20,565 nt of DNA from RGIG9114 sp045592865 (lineage in GTDB: Bacteria > Bacillota > Clostridia > Oscillospirales > JAGBHD01). Positions 1 to 7,449 of the stretch are shown piece by piece. The stretch covers positions 1 through 20,565 of the forward strand of contig JAZNVP010000110.1 of NCBI GenBank assembly GCA_045592865.1. The letters are read 5' to 3'. A program made the translations under genes and the position numbers. Below the pieces are notes generated by a model. The model made no database searches. It saw nothing but the letters and a program-made list of their open reading frames with translations, and was not told where the DNA came from. Positions within the stretch are counted from its first letter, which is position 1, and each line of letters starts with the position of its first letter.

Positions 1-120
1 TCTCAGACGATGAAATCCGCCTCGACGGCGAATGGGTGGATTTAATTTCATCTGAGGCTAAGCCGAAGATTTCATCAGCGATAGCTGATTTCATTTTTTG
101 CAATAGTTCAAAGTCATATC
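1..120. repeat. Repeat-like non-coding element with recurring ATTTCAT motifs
   Basis: This non-coding edge contains the heptamer ATTTCAT three times (45-51, 69-75, 88-94) and its complement ATGAAAT once (10-16). The left part (about 2-20) and the stretch at about 36-57 form an imperfect inverted repeat: CTCAGA, ATGAAAT and CCGCC on one side face GGTGG, ATTTCAT and CTGAG on the other. A second, perfect 6-bp hairpin, ATCAGC/GCTGAT with a 4-base loop, lies at 74-89. The layout resembles a non-autonomous, MITE-like or REP-like interspersed element ending in the adjacent terminator. Only one copy lies in the window, so a dispersed family is an inference. It may continue left of base 1. Confidence 0.4.
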
Positions 121-121
121 A

Positions 122-150
122 AAAAAGCACCGACAAAGTCGGTGCTTTTT
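122..150. terminator. Bidirectional intrinsic terminator after the polysaccharide cassette
   Basis: A perfect 13-bp stem (122-134 with 138-150) closes a 3-base AAA loop. The stem has a GC-rich core (GCACCGAC/GTCGGTGC) and A5/T5 flanks, so it can act on both strands. It begins one base beyond the aminotransferase stop codon (TAA, 154-152) and therefore ends the minus-strand cassette. Confidence 0.9.
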
Positions 151-151
151 C

Positions 152-1252
152 TTATTTTAATATTATATCGCAGATGATGTTGATAGTTTCGTTATCAAGT
201 CCTGCAAAAAGCGGAAGGGTGAGCACCCTTTCGGAAATATAACTTGCAACGGGGGTCTTTTCGGCGCCGTAGGTCGCACTTTCCTTATAGCAGTCAATGC
301 AGTTGGTGCAGGGGCTGAAATACTTTCTTGCGATTATGCCCTCTGCTTTGAGCATCTCAAACACTTGATTGCGGTCATACTTATACCCATCGAACACAAC
401 GGGGAAATAGGAATAGTTCGACTCAACACCCTCTTGACTGGGCGCAAGTTTAATTCCCTTTATGCCCTCAAGCCGTTCTCTGTAATGCTCGGCGGCAGCC
501 TTTCTCTTTGCTATCTCCTCTCCGATATGGCGAAGATTACAAATTCCCATTGCCGCCTGAAACTCGCTCATTTTAGCGTTTCCGCCTATTCGGTAGATCT
601 CCTCGGGGCCGTGTATTCCGAAGTTTTTAAGGTCGTTTAAGGTTTCAACGAGAGAGTCGTCCTTGAAGCACACCGCACCGCCCTCGATGGTGTTGAACAC
701 CTTGGTTGCGTGGAAGCTGAACATCGAAGCATCACCGAAAGAAGCAGCGCTTTCGCCCTTATATTTAACGCCAAAGGCGTGAGCCGCATCGTAAATCACC
801 TTAAGCCCGTGTTTGTCGGCTATCCTTTTGATCTCCTCAACTTTACAGAGATTTCCATAAACGTGCACCGGAATTATAGCAACCGTTTTATCGGTTATGA
901 GCGCCTCGATCTTCGAGGTGTCGATAGTATAATCGGTTTCGTTGATGTCGCAGAAAACGGGAACGAGTCCGCATCTTGAGATCGCGTGGGTTGTTGAAAC
1001 GAAGGTGAACGGCGTTGTTATTACCTCAGAGCCGCGCGGAAAATCCATTGCGTCTATTATATTTTCAAGCGCAAGGTGGCCGTTTGTGTAAAGCGTTACA
1101 TGAGGCACCGAAAGATACTCCTGAAGGTCTGCGGCCAATCTTTTATGCTTAACTCCCATATTTGTGAGCCATCGGCTCTCCCACAGTTCCTTTATCTCCT
1201 CGCAATACTCCTCATACGTTGGCATTGAAGAACGAGTTACGTTAACACCCAT
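152..1252 (-). CDS. DegT/DnrJ/EryC1/StrS family sugar-nucleotide aminotransferase
   Basis: This is a 366-residue PLP-dependent, fold-type I aminotransferase that moves an amino group onto a keto-sugar nucleotide for surface glycans. The catalytic lysine is K184 in SFHATKVFNTIEGG. The PLP-ring aspartate and neighbours lie in IYDAAHAFG (about 153-161), and TNGHLALE (56-63) forms the phosphate-binding region. The N-terminal SRWLTNMG motif (26-33) is typical of the branch that makes dTDP-4-amino-4,6-dideoxyglucose (VioA-like), so that is the favoured substrate class by family knowledge. The length is normal. An ATG with GAGGGG upstream sets the start, 2 bases after the flippase stop, so translation is probably coupled. 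It is the last gene of the cassette. An unusual C-x2-C-x2-C cluster is at 315-321. The exact sugar cannot be read from the sequence. Confidence 0.9.
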   Translation of the reverse strand: MGVNVTRSSMPTYEEYCEEIKELWESRWLTNMGVKHKRLAADLQEYLSVPHVTLYTNGHLALENIIDAMDFPRGSEVITTPFTFVSTTHAISRCGLVPVFCDINETDYTIDTSKIEALITDKTVAIIPVHVYGNLCKVEEIKRIADKHGLKVIYDAAHAFGVKYKGESAASFGDASMFSFHATKVFNTIEGGAVCFKDDSLVETLNDLKNFGIHGPEEIYRIGGNAKMSEFQAAMGICNLRHIGEEIAKRKAAAEHYRERLEGIKGIKLAPSQEGVESNYSYFPVVFDGYKYDRNQVFEMLKAEGIIARKYFSPCTNCIDCYKESATYGAEKTPVASYISERVLTLPLFAGLDNETINIICDIILK

Positions 1253-1254
1253 TT

Positions 1255-2709
1255 TTATCCCCTCTTGTATAATTTGTTTAATCCTATACTTTTAACCTTT
1301 TCAAAAAGGTAGAAAAAGCTATCTATCTTCAACAGATAGGACATAATTATGTAAAACGCGGCGCCGATAATTATCTGAAGCAAAAGCGTTACAACGGCAG
1401 GTATTCTGATTAGACCTATCATCATAACCAGAGCGCCCATCGCAACCGCCATAAAGAAGGACGGCAGCATATCCACTACCTGCTCTATATAGGAATAGTT
1501 AACAAGCTTTTTGTTCGGATAAGCATTTATAAAACTTGCTATAACGGTTGAAATAAGTCCCGTTACTGCTATCGCAACAGGCGTTTTAAAGAAGAGCACC
1601 GCTATCACAAGCAGAATTATTCCCTCTATCTTTTTGATTATCTCAAGTTTTAAATAAACGTCACTTCTGCCGCAGGCGTTTATAGCCTGAAGGTTGCAGG
1701 AATGGATCGGGTAAAAGGCAAAGCTTATGCAATAGATCTGCATATAGATAACGCTCGGCAACCACCTTTCTCCTAAAAGAATGAGCACCAAGGGTTCTGC
1801 CACTGCCGCAAGGCCTAACATCGTTGGGAAAATGATATAGGAACTCAAGGACACTGATCTTCTCATCATTGATTTGATTGCGCCTTTTTCAGACTGCCTT
1901 GCCGACATTGCAGAAAGCATAACGCTCTGCACCGAGCCGTTCACAACGTTAGTTATAAACTGCGGAAACTGTTTTCCGCGGTTATAATAGCCTAAGGTTC
2001 CGCTGTTGAATTTCTTTCCTATAACAAGGCTTCTCAGATCCTGATAGAGCGTTGAAATAATGTTCGAAAGCAAAATCTTTGAGCCGAAACCGAAGAGAAC
2101 CTTAATTCTATCGAACCTGAACACAAACCTGAGCCTTAGCTTAACGGTTACTCTCATAACAAGACAAGCCGTTACGCCGTTGACGAGGTGTTGAATAACA
2201 AGCGCCCAAAGTCCGCCGCCCAAAACCGCTACGGCAATTCCTGCAACACCCGACGCGATAATCGCTCCGACGTTACTGTAGAACACCTTTTTATAATCGA
2301 GTTCGCGGCTTACCTTAGCAATTTGAACCGAGTTCAAGGCACCCGGAATAAGAATCAGAGAAAGTATTCTCAAGGGAGAAACTATCTCGGGCATATTATA
2401 AAATTTCGCTACAAAAGGCGCCGAGATAAAGATTATCACGTAAAGCAGCGCCGAAATACTGAGGCTTATCCAGAAAACCGACGAAAAATCGTCATCGTCG
2501 ACGTCCTTATTCTGCACCAGAGCTGTATTAAGCCCCGACTGAACGAAAACGTTGGCAAGATTAGTGAAGATGACCATTATAGAAAGCGCTCCGTAATGCT
2601 CGGGGGAGAGAATTCTCGCCAATATTATCTGCAGAACAAACTGGACACCGGCAACTCCGAAACGCTCCAAGAACTTCCAGATAAAGCCGCCTGTTACACT
2701 CTTTTTCAC
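1255..2709 (-). CDS. Wzx-type polysaccharide flippase (MOP superfamily, TuaB-like)
   Basis: This 484-residue polytopic membrane protein has about 12-14 hydrophobic segments. The first follows the basic start MKKSVTGGFIWKF. The family signature regions RILSPEHYGAL (about 32-42) and NTALVQNKD (about 61-69) are present. By family knowledge such proteins flip undecaprenyl-linked oligosaccharides across the cytoplasmic membrane for capsule, teichuronic acid or exopolysaccharide assembly. The length is usual for this Polysacc_synt group. Its start codon overlaps the end of the upstream glycosyltransferase gene by 4 bases (ATGA), the classic coupled arrangement. With its neighbours it forms a minimal modify-transfer-export set. 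The substrate is not determinable. Specificity for a teichuronic-type polymer is only suggested by resemblance. Confidence 0.88.
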   Translation of the reverse strand: MKKSVTGGFIWKFLERFGVAGVQFVLQIILARILSPEHYGALSIMVIFTNLANVFVQSGLNTALVQNKDVDDDDFSSVFWISLSISALLYVIIFISAPFVAKFYNMPEIVSPLRILSLILIPGALNSVQIAKVSRELDYKKVFYSNVGAIIASGVAGIAVAVLGGGLWALVIQHLVNGVTACLVMRVTVKLRLRFVFRFDRIKVLFGFGSKILLSNIISTLYQDLRSLVIGKKFNSGTLGYYNRGKQFPQFITNVVNGSVQSVMLSAMSARQSEKGAIKSMMRRSVSLSSYIIFPTMLGLAAVAEPLVLILLGERWLPSVIYMQIYCISFAFYPIHSCNLQAINACGRSDVYLKLEIIKKIEGIILLVIAVLFFKTPVAIAVTGLISTVIASFINAYPNKKLVNYSYIEQVVDMLPSFFMAVAMGALVMMIGLIRIPAVVTLLLQIIIGAAFYIIMSYLLKIDSFFYLFEKVKSIGLNKLYKRG

Positions 2710-3686
2710 TTTTTCTGCCCTCTTTTGATTTCAATAAGTTTATTTCTTATCTTAACGACAAACGGGAGATATGCCCTCATATAGACCCCCACTTTTGTTG
2801 AAAAGGGGTATTTATTAACGATCTCTTTATATTCCGCACCCAAAATCTCCTTATGCTTTCCCTCTATCGAAAGTTTGTTTATGCGGGTTCTGAGACTTCT
2901 TTCTCTTATTGCCTCTCTGTATTTATAATCGGTGTCCTTGTCGAGCTGAGAAAGCATATCCAAAGTTCTGTTAAGATGGGCTATTCTCTTTTCCTTATTG
3001 GTCCACACCCTCTCGGTCCATGACCCTGGCACGTGGGTTCGGTATTCCGACATAACGTTGCCAAGATAGATCATTCCGCCTCTTAATGCGCCCCAGATCT
3101 GCATCGTGTAGTCATAGGTATGGATCCTTCTGAACTCGGGGGTCTCCTCTATGAGTCGGCGGCGGCAAAACAGCGCCGAGGTTGCAACGTAACTGTTTCC
3201 GCCCTCTAAAATAACGTCCTCTACGGGAATTATCATAAAATCTTTTTTCTCTTTGGGTGCCATTTCAAAAATGACCTTTTTACTGAACGGGTCTACCCCT
3301 CTCGACGCGTGAGCGCAGATATCAACGTCGGGGTGGCTTTCAAGCGCATCATACTGACGCTGAAGCTTTAAGGGGTCGATCCAGTAATCGTCTCCCTCGC
3401 AATAGGCAACGTATCTGCCCTTTGCTCTGGGATACTGGAACTCCTTTGTTATCTTAACTCCTTTGGAATACTGATTTTCGGTTTGGTAGATAGGTTTTAT
3501 AATGTCGGGATACTTTTCTTCATACTCCCTTATAACCTCTGCCGTGTTATCAGTGGAGGCGTCATCATGCACCAAAACCTCAAACTTAAAATCGGTCTTC
3601 TGAGAAACAAATCCCTCTAATGCATCTTTTATAAAACTTCCGTGGTTATATGTATTGCAAAAAATGCTAACTGCTATTTCACTCAT
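2706..3686 (-). CDS. Family 2 (GT-A fold) glycosyltransferase
   Basis: This 326-residue inverting glycosyltransferase acts on the cytosolic side of the membrane. The N-terminus VSIFCNTYNHGSFIKDAL (6-23) and the nucleotide-binding HDDASTDNT (40-48) are classic GT2 motifs. The metal/UDP-binding acidic motif appears as EGDDYWIDPLK (97-107), a common variant of DxD in this subgroup. The C-terminal region (about 260-326) is basic and partly hydrophobic (PFVVKIRNKL), which could mediate membrane association. It has no signal peptide and no clear membrane span. It is the first gene of a three-gene unit behind the promoter at 3724-3752, with AAAGAGG eight bases before the ATG. Donor and acceptor are unknown. 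Confidence 0.9.
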   Translation of the reverse strand: MSEIAVSIFCNTYNHGSFIKDALEGFVSQKTDFKFEVLVHDDASTDNTAEVIREYEEKYPDIIKPIYQTENQYSKGVKITKEFQYPRAKGRYVAYCEGDDYWIDPLKLQRQYDALESHPDVDICAHASRGVDPFSKKVIFEMAPKEKKDFMIIPVEDVILEGGNSYVATSALFCRRRLIEETPEFRRIHTYDYTMQIWGALRGGMIYLGNVMSEYRTHVPGSWTERVWTNKEKRIAHLNRTLDMLSQLDKDTDYKYREAIRERSLRTRINKLSIEGKHKEILGAEYKEIVNKYPFSTKVGVYMRAYLPFVVKIRNKLIEIKRGQKK

Positions 3687-3723
3687 ACTAAATGCCTCTT
3701 TCTTTTATAGAAACATATATTAT

Positions 3724-3752
3724 ATTTTACCACACCCGTGTAGAAAAATCAA
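3724..3752 (-). promoter_or_regulatory. Sigma-A-type extended -10 promoter for the polysaccharide cassette
   Basis: On the minus strand, TTGATT (3752-3747) is separated by 17 bp from TAAAAT (3729-3724). The -10 is preceded by TGG, giving an extended -10 (TGnTAAAAT). Transcription would start near 3717, leaving a leader of about 30 bases before the glycosyltransferase ATG. The promoter lies between the AraC gene stop and the glycosyltransferase, so the cassette need not depend on readthrough. No strong terminator is visible after the AraC gene. Confidence 0.7.
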
Positions 3753-3769
3753 GCGGACCTACAAGCCCG

Positions 3770-4648
3770 TTAATGAAGTCTCGACTTTGGGTTTTTTCTG
3801 TATTCCGAGGGGGTAACGTCCTTATACTTTTTGAAGGCTTTATTAAAGTTCGCCGTATTATTAAATCCGCAGAGCGAGGCTATCTCGAGAACAGAAAGCT
3901 CATTTTTTGACGAAGAAAGCATAAACGCCGCCTTTTCCACCCGCTTTGCCGTTATATAATCCCACAAGGCAATTCCGCTGAACTGCTTGAAAACGGTCGA
4001 CAGATAGTTAGGACTAAGATGCGCTATTTCCGAAAGCTCTTCCAAGGTCAAAGCTTCGCATAGATGCTCCTCTATATATTCATATACACTCGCAAGAGAA
4101 CTTTTATTTGCCGAGGTCTCCTTCGCTTCGGGAGAAAAATAGCTGTGGTTTCTTTTGAGTTCAACTAAAATTATGTCGAGATAAGCTTTTACAAGGGTTT
4201 CATAGCCCGAGTTTTTGTTTTCAAATTCCGCCTTTATCTTCATAAAGTTATCCCTTATTACACCGGAAACCGAGGCAGGTATTCGGTTCTCGAACTCAGG
4301 CGAATGGGAAAAGCAAAAGTTTATATACCCTTCCGAAATATCTCCTGCTCCCCTGTCGGCAAGATAGCGCGGCTCAAAATGCATATTCGTTATCACAAGT
4401 CCCTCTTCCGACACCTCGGTTATGCTATGGACCTCATTGGAAGAGAAAACAAAGACGTCGCCTTTTTTCATCGGGTAGCTTTTTCGCTCGGTGGTATAGA
4501 CTCCGCTTCCCGAGGTAACGACCGTTATTTCAAAGCGTGTGTGAAAATGCCTTCTGTAACTTCTTTTCCCCGACGGCACCTCTCTTTGCCACATCTTTAT
4601 ATAGGGATTATTATTCTTAACCGATATTTCTCCTATTGACGACGACAC
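3770..4648 (-). CDS. AraC/XylS-family transcriptional regulator with cupin sensor domain
   Basis: This regulator is 292 residues from the preferred start. The N-terminal half is a cupin sensor (RRHFHTRFEITVV, KGDVFVFSSNEVHSI), usually a sugar-binding domain. The C-terminal 100 residues carry two helix-turn-helix motifs. The first is around LTLEELSEIAHLSPNYLSTVF. The second is around LSVLEIASLCGFNNTANFNKAF, ending in the family signature FKKYKDVTPSEYR. The chosen start is GTG at 4648, because GAGGTG (4660-4655) lies 6 bases upstream. A longer TTG start at 4684 has no ribosome-binding site. It is transcribed divergently from the sugar operon, so it most likely activates that operon in response to a pathway sugar. 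The length is normal for the family. Confidence 0.9.
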   Translation of the reverse strand: MSSSIGEISVKNNNPYIKMWQREVPSGKRSYRRHFHTRFEITVVTSGSGVYTTERKSYPMKKGDVFVFSSNEVHSITEVSEEGLVITNMHFEPRYLADRGAGDISEGYINFCFSHSPEFENRIPASVSGVIRDNFMKIKAEFENKNSGYETLVKAYLDIILVELKRNHSYFSPEAKETSANKSSLASVYEYIEEHLCEALTLEELSEIAHLSPNYLSTVFKQFSGIALWDYITAKRVEKAAFMLSSSKNELSVLEIASLCGFNNTANFNKAFKKYKDVTPSEYRKNPKSRLH

Positions 4649-4672
4649 AAATTTCACCTCAATCGTAATATA

Positions 4673-4682
4673 GTTTGCAAAC
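4673..4682. promoter_or_regulatory. Small perfect palindrome in the araC-type gene leader
   Basis: GTTTGCAAAC is a perfect 10-bp palindrome in the presumed untranslated leader of the AraC-family gene, downstream of its promoter. It could be a half-operator or chance; the sequence alone does not decide. No second copy was noticed in the intergenic region. Confidence 0.25.
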
Positions 4683-4708
4683 AAGATAATATAGTTAATG
4701 AATTTTGC

Positions 4709-4736
4709 TTGTTTTGTGATTTATTATGAATATAAT
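4709..4736 (+). promoter_or_regulatory. Probable promoter of the carbohydrate operon
   Basis: The -10 is a perfect TATAAT (4731-4736). The best -35 is a weak TTGTTT (4709-4714) with a 16-bp spacer. A strong -10 with a poor -35 is what is expected of an activator-dependent promoter, which suits AraC-type control. Transcription would start near 4743, giving a leader of about 38 bases before the TTG start codon. Confidence 0.6.
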
Positions 4737-4742
4737 AAATCA
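4717..4742. promoter_or_regulatory. 26-bp perfect inverted repeat, candidate operator over both divergent promoters
   Basis: TGATTTATTAT (4717-4727) and its exact complement (4732-4742) flank a 4-base centre, GAAT. The repeat covers the plus-strand -10 (4731-4736) and the minus-strand -10 (4732-4737). A protein bound here would block both promoters. AraC-family proteins more often use direct repeats upstream of the -35, so a second, unlinked repressor is possible. The arms are AT-rich, but 11 perfect pairs is long for chance. Confidence 0.6.
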
Positions 4743-4760
4743 TAAAATTATTTATGTCAA
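4732..4760 (-). promoter_or_regulatory. Consensus promoter of the AraC-family regulator gene
   Basis: On the minus strand, a perfect TTGACA (4760-4755), a 17-bp spacer and TATTAT (4737-4732) form a near-consensus sigma-A promoter. The predicted start near 4725 gives a leader of about 77 bases. Its -10 overlaps the -10 of the opposing operon promoter, so the two cannot easily fire together. This strong promoter probably keeps the regulator expressed when the operon is off. Confidence 0.7.
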
Positions 4761-4780
4761 TCGAAAGGAAGATATAAACT

Positions 4781-6118
4781 TTGAATTACTGTTCCAACCC
4801 ATCTGAATTAAAGATTACCGATATGCGTTTCGTTGATATCGACGGCGCTCCTAAGCGGTGCACAATACTGCGGATCGACACCAACCAAGGTATCTCGGGT
4901 TACGGCGAGGTAAGAGACGCATCATCCAAAACCTACGCACTTATGTTAAAAAGCCGTATCCTCGGCGAGAACCCCTGCAACGTTGACAAAATATTCCGAA
5001 AGATAAAGCAGTTCGGCGGTCCTTCCCGTCAGGGCGGCGGCGTTTCGGGAATAGAAATTGCACTCTGGGATCTTGCAGGAAAGGCTTACGGTGTTCCTCT
5101 TTACCAACTCCTCGGCGGCAAGTTCCGCGACGAAGTCCGCGTTTACTGCGACACCGACGTTGACGGTAAGCACACGGGTCACGATATGGGTCTTGCTTTA
5201 AAAAAGCGTATGGAAATGGGTTTTACGTTTCTTAAGATGGACCTCGGCATAGGCCTTCTTTTAGATGAACCAGGCACCCTTAATGCTCCTCTTGGCTTTA
5301 TTGACGATATGAAAAAATATGCTTCTCACATTCTTAACGTTCAGGGCGGAAGCGTTACAAGCGATATGATAAAGCATCAGAAAAGCTATTCCATTGTTAC
5401 GACGGCGCACCCTCACACAGGAATTCACATAACCGAAAAGGGTCTCGATTTTCTTGAAAACTACGTTCGTGAGGTGCGAGAGGTTATCGGCTACGAAGTT
5501 CCTCTCGCCATCGACCACTTCGGTCACGTTTGCGTTGAGGACTGCATTCGATTTGCTAAAAGAATGGAGAAATATAATCTCGCCTGGATAGAGGATATGG
5601 TTCCTTGGATGTATACCGATCAGTATGTAAGACTTAAAAATTCTACTACAATTCCTGTTTGCACAGGTGAGGATATTTATCTTAAAGAGGGATTTGAAGC
5701 CCTCATTAAAGCAGGTGGCGTATCAATAATTCACCCCGATATTCTGACCTGCGGCGGTGCTTTGGAGCTTAAAAAGATAGGGGATATTGCCGACGAGCAC
5801 GGTGTTGCTGTTGCTATTCATATGGCAGAAAGCCCTGTTGCCTGTCTTGCAGCGGTTCATACTGCGGCGGCGATGCACAACGTATTAGCGCTTGAATTCC
5901 ATTCAGTAGACGTTCCCTGGTGGGCAGATATGGTAACGGGTATAGAAAACCCATTGTTTAAAGACGGCTTCATTAAGGTTCCCGAAAAGGCAGGACTCGG
6001 TTTTGACGGTCTTAATGAAGAGGTTTTAAGAGAACATATTAACCCCAATATTCCGGGTTATTTTGAGCCGACTGACGAATGGAATCGAGAATTTTCTAAC
6101 GACAGAATTTGGAGTTAA
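4781..6118 (+). CDS. Enolase-superfamily (mandelate racemase/MLE) sugar-acid dehydratase
   Basis: This 445-residue, (beta/alpha)8-barrel enzyme has a capping domain (about 1-120). It probably dehydrates an aldonic or uronic-type sugar acid to a 2-keto-3-deoxy acid. The Mg ligands are D245 (AIDHFGH), E271 (WIEDMVPW) and E297 (CTGED). The Asp-His base dyad is D320 (IIHPD) and H347 (AIHMAE). E373 (LEFHS) matches the mandelate-racemase acid. The usual K-x-K is K152-x-D154, so the second lysine is missing. An extended segment at about 155-210 enlarges the barrel loop; family members with wide acid-sugar pockets often have such inserts. The start is TTG at 4781 with AAAGGAAG 9 bases upstream (4764-4771); an in-frame stop excludes a longer start at 4754. 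It is the first gene of the operon. The exact substrate is unknown. Confidence 0.85.
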   Translation: MNYCSNPSELKITDMRFVDIDGAPKRCTILRIDTNQGISGYGEVRDASSKTYALMLKSRILGENPCNVDKIFRKIKQFGGPSRQGGGVSGIEIALWDLAGKAYGVPLYQLLGGKFRDEVRVYCDTDVDGKHTGHDMGLALKKRMEMGFTFLKMDLGIGLLLDEPGTLNAPLGFIDDMKKYASHILNVQGGSVTSDMIKHQKSYSIVTTAHPHTGIHITEKGLDFLENYVREVREVIGYEVPLAIDHFGHVCVEDCIRFAKRMEKYNLAWIEDMVPWMYTDQYVRLKNSTTIPVCTGEDIYLKEGFEALIKAGGVSIIHPDILTCGGALELKKIGDIADEHGVAVAIHMAESPVACLAAVHTAAAMHNVLALEFHSVDVPWWADMVTGIENPLFKDGFIKVPEKAGLGFDGLNEEVLREHINPNIPGYFEPTDEWNREFSNDRIWS

Positions 6119-6132
6119 AGGGAGTTTTTAAA

Positions 6133-7446
6133 ATGAAAGCATTAACGCCGCCCGAATGGGCGCTGAAAAACGCCGTTTATCAGATAAACGTTCGCACCTT
6201 CTCTCCCGAAGGCAAAATTTCTTCCGTTACAAAAAGCCTTCCCGAACTTTCTTCGCTGGGATTTAAAATTATGTATCTCTGTCCCGTTTTCAAGGCGGAC
6301 GTTGATATGAACCGCGAACACTGGAGCGAGAGACAGAAAAAATTCGGCACAAACAACCCAAAAAATCCCTACCGAATTTACGACTATTTTGAAATAGACG
6401 AAGAATACGGCACAAAAGAAGATCTTCTCACCTTCGTTAAAACCTCCCACGGTCTCGGGATGAAGGTTCTTTTCGATCTTGTTTACACCCACTTAGGCCC
6501 CGACGCTCCGATTATCAAGAAAAATCCTGAGTTTGCTCTGCGAGATAAAGATGGAAATATTTTATATAATGACTACCATTTTATAACCCTTAACTATGAG
6601 TCTCAAGGGCTTAGAGAATACCTATATTCCAATATGGAATATTTTCTTCAGGAGTTTCAGGTCGACGGTTTCCGTTGCGACTACTGTGACTCTATCCCCG
6701 AAGATTTCTGGATAGAGGCCCACAGGAGAATGAAAAAAATTAATAACGACACTATTCTCATTGAAGAGGGCAGTAAAAAGGAAAGGCTTTTAACAGCTTT
6801 TGAGTGTATGTATGGTTTTCAGTGCCACGAAGAGTTATATAAGCTTCTGAGGGGAGAACTGAACTGCGAAGACATAAGAAAAGGCTATGAAGAATTTAAA
6901 AAGGATCTCCCCGAGGGCGCGTTGGCGCTCAGAGATCTCGACAATCACGACACCGTTACCGACTGGCCGGAAAGAAGCGAACTCGTTAAAGGCTCTTCTG
7001 CTATGGAAGCGATGATTGCCTTTAACTACACGATAGACGGCATTCCGATGGTTTACTGCGGAAACGAAATTGCCTGTAAGAAAAGGCACAATATGTTTGC
7101 AAACCGCTTCTACCCCGGAGTTTATGAAACCACCGACCGTTCTGCGCCCCGCACCGAAGACGCGCTTCGCAGAATGGAAGTTATAAAAAGGCTTAACGAG
7201 ATCAGATCTTCCGAAAAAGCTCTATGGACGGGCGAAACGAAATGGATAGAAACCGAACACGCAGACGATATTCTCGCTTTTTCGAGAAGCCTTGGAAACG
7301 AAAAGATAATCTTTATAGGAAACTTTTCAGACAAGAACCTTTCTCTATCCGCAAAAATAGGTAAAGTTCTTTTAGAAAACCGGGCGGAATGCTCAGAAAA
7401 ACTCAAACTCTCGCCTTACGGCTACATTATTTTTAAAGAGGTTTAA
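6133..7446 (+). CDS. GH13 alpha-amylase-family glycoside hydrolase, cytosolic
   Basis: This protein has 437 residues from the ATG at 6133. AAAGGGAG (6117-6124) ends 8 bases before the ATG and overlaps the preceding stop. A TTG at 6109 in frame is weaker. The GH13 conserved regions are all visible: region I FDLVYTH with D115 and H120; region II VDGFRCD with the nucleophile D183; region III LIEEGS with the acid E212; region IV DNHD with the transition-state stabiliser D273. A small C-terminal beta domain follows (about 360-437). There is no signal peptide or membrane anchor, so it acts on imported oligosaccharides or glucosides. Region I has Thr119 where most relatives have Asn. The short length and this change put it among alpha-glucosidase or transglycosylase-like subfamilies rather than secreted amylases. 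Substrate linkage is uncertain. Confidence 0.87.
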   Translation: MKALTPPEWALKNAVYQINVRTFSPEGKISSVTKSLPELSSLGFKIMYLCPVFKADVDMNREHWSERQKKFGTNNPKNPYRIYDYFEIDEEYGTKEDLLTFVKTSHGLGMKVLFDLVYTHLGPDAPIIKKNPEFALRDKDGNILYNDYHFITLNYESQGLREYLYSNMEYFLQEFQVDGFRCDYCDSIPEDFWIEAHRRMKKINNDTILIEEGSKKERLLTAFECMYGFQCHEELYKLLRGELNCEDIRKGYEEFKKDLPEGALALRDLDNHDTVTDWPERSELVKGSSAMEAMIAFNYTIDGIPMVYCGNEIACKKRHNMFANRFYPGVYETTDRSAPRTEDALRRMEVIKRLNEIRSSEKALWTGETKWIETEHADDILAFSRSLGNEKIIFIGNFSDKNLSLSAKIGKVLLENRAECSEKLKLSPYGYIIFKEV

Positions 7447-7449
7447 ATC

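Noticed and set aside
36..242. 68-codon plus-strand frame at the left edge
   Set aside because: It runs through the terminator hairpin at 122-150 and into the end of the aminotransferase gene, so it is not plausible as a gene.
2188..2784. 198-codon plus-strand frame opposite the flippase and the glycosyltransferase end
   Set aside because: The composition is Arg/Asn-rich shadow sequence with no domain, and both minus-strand genes under it are convincing.
3732..3741. Short dyad ACAC-CC-GTGT in the spacer of the glycosyltransferase promoter
   Set aside because: The arms are only 4 bp, too short to call an operator.
4649..4684. Longer AraC-family protein starting at TTG 4684
   Set aside because: There is no Shine-Dalgarno for the TTG, whereas GAGGTG sits correctly before GTG 4648.
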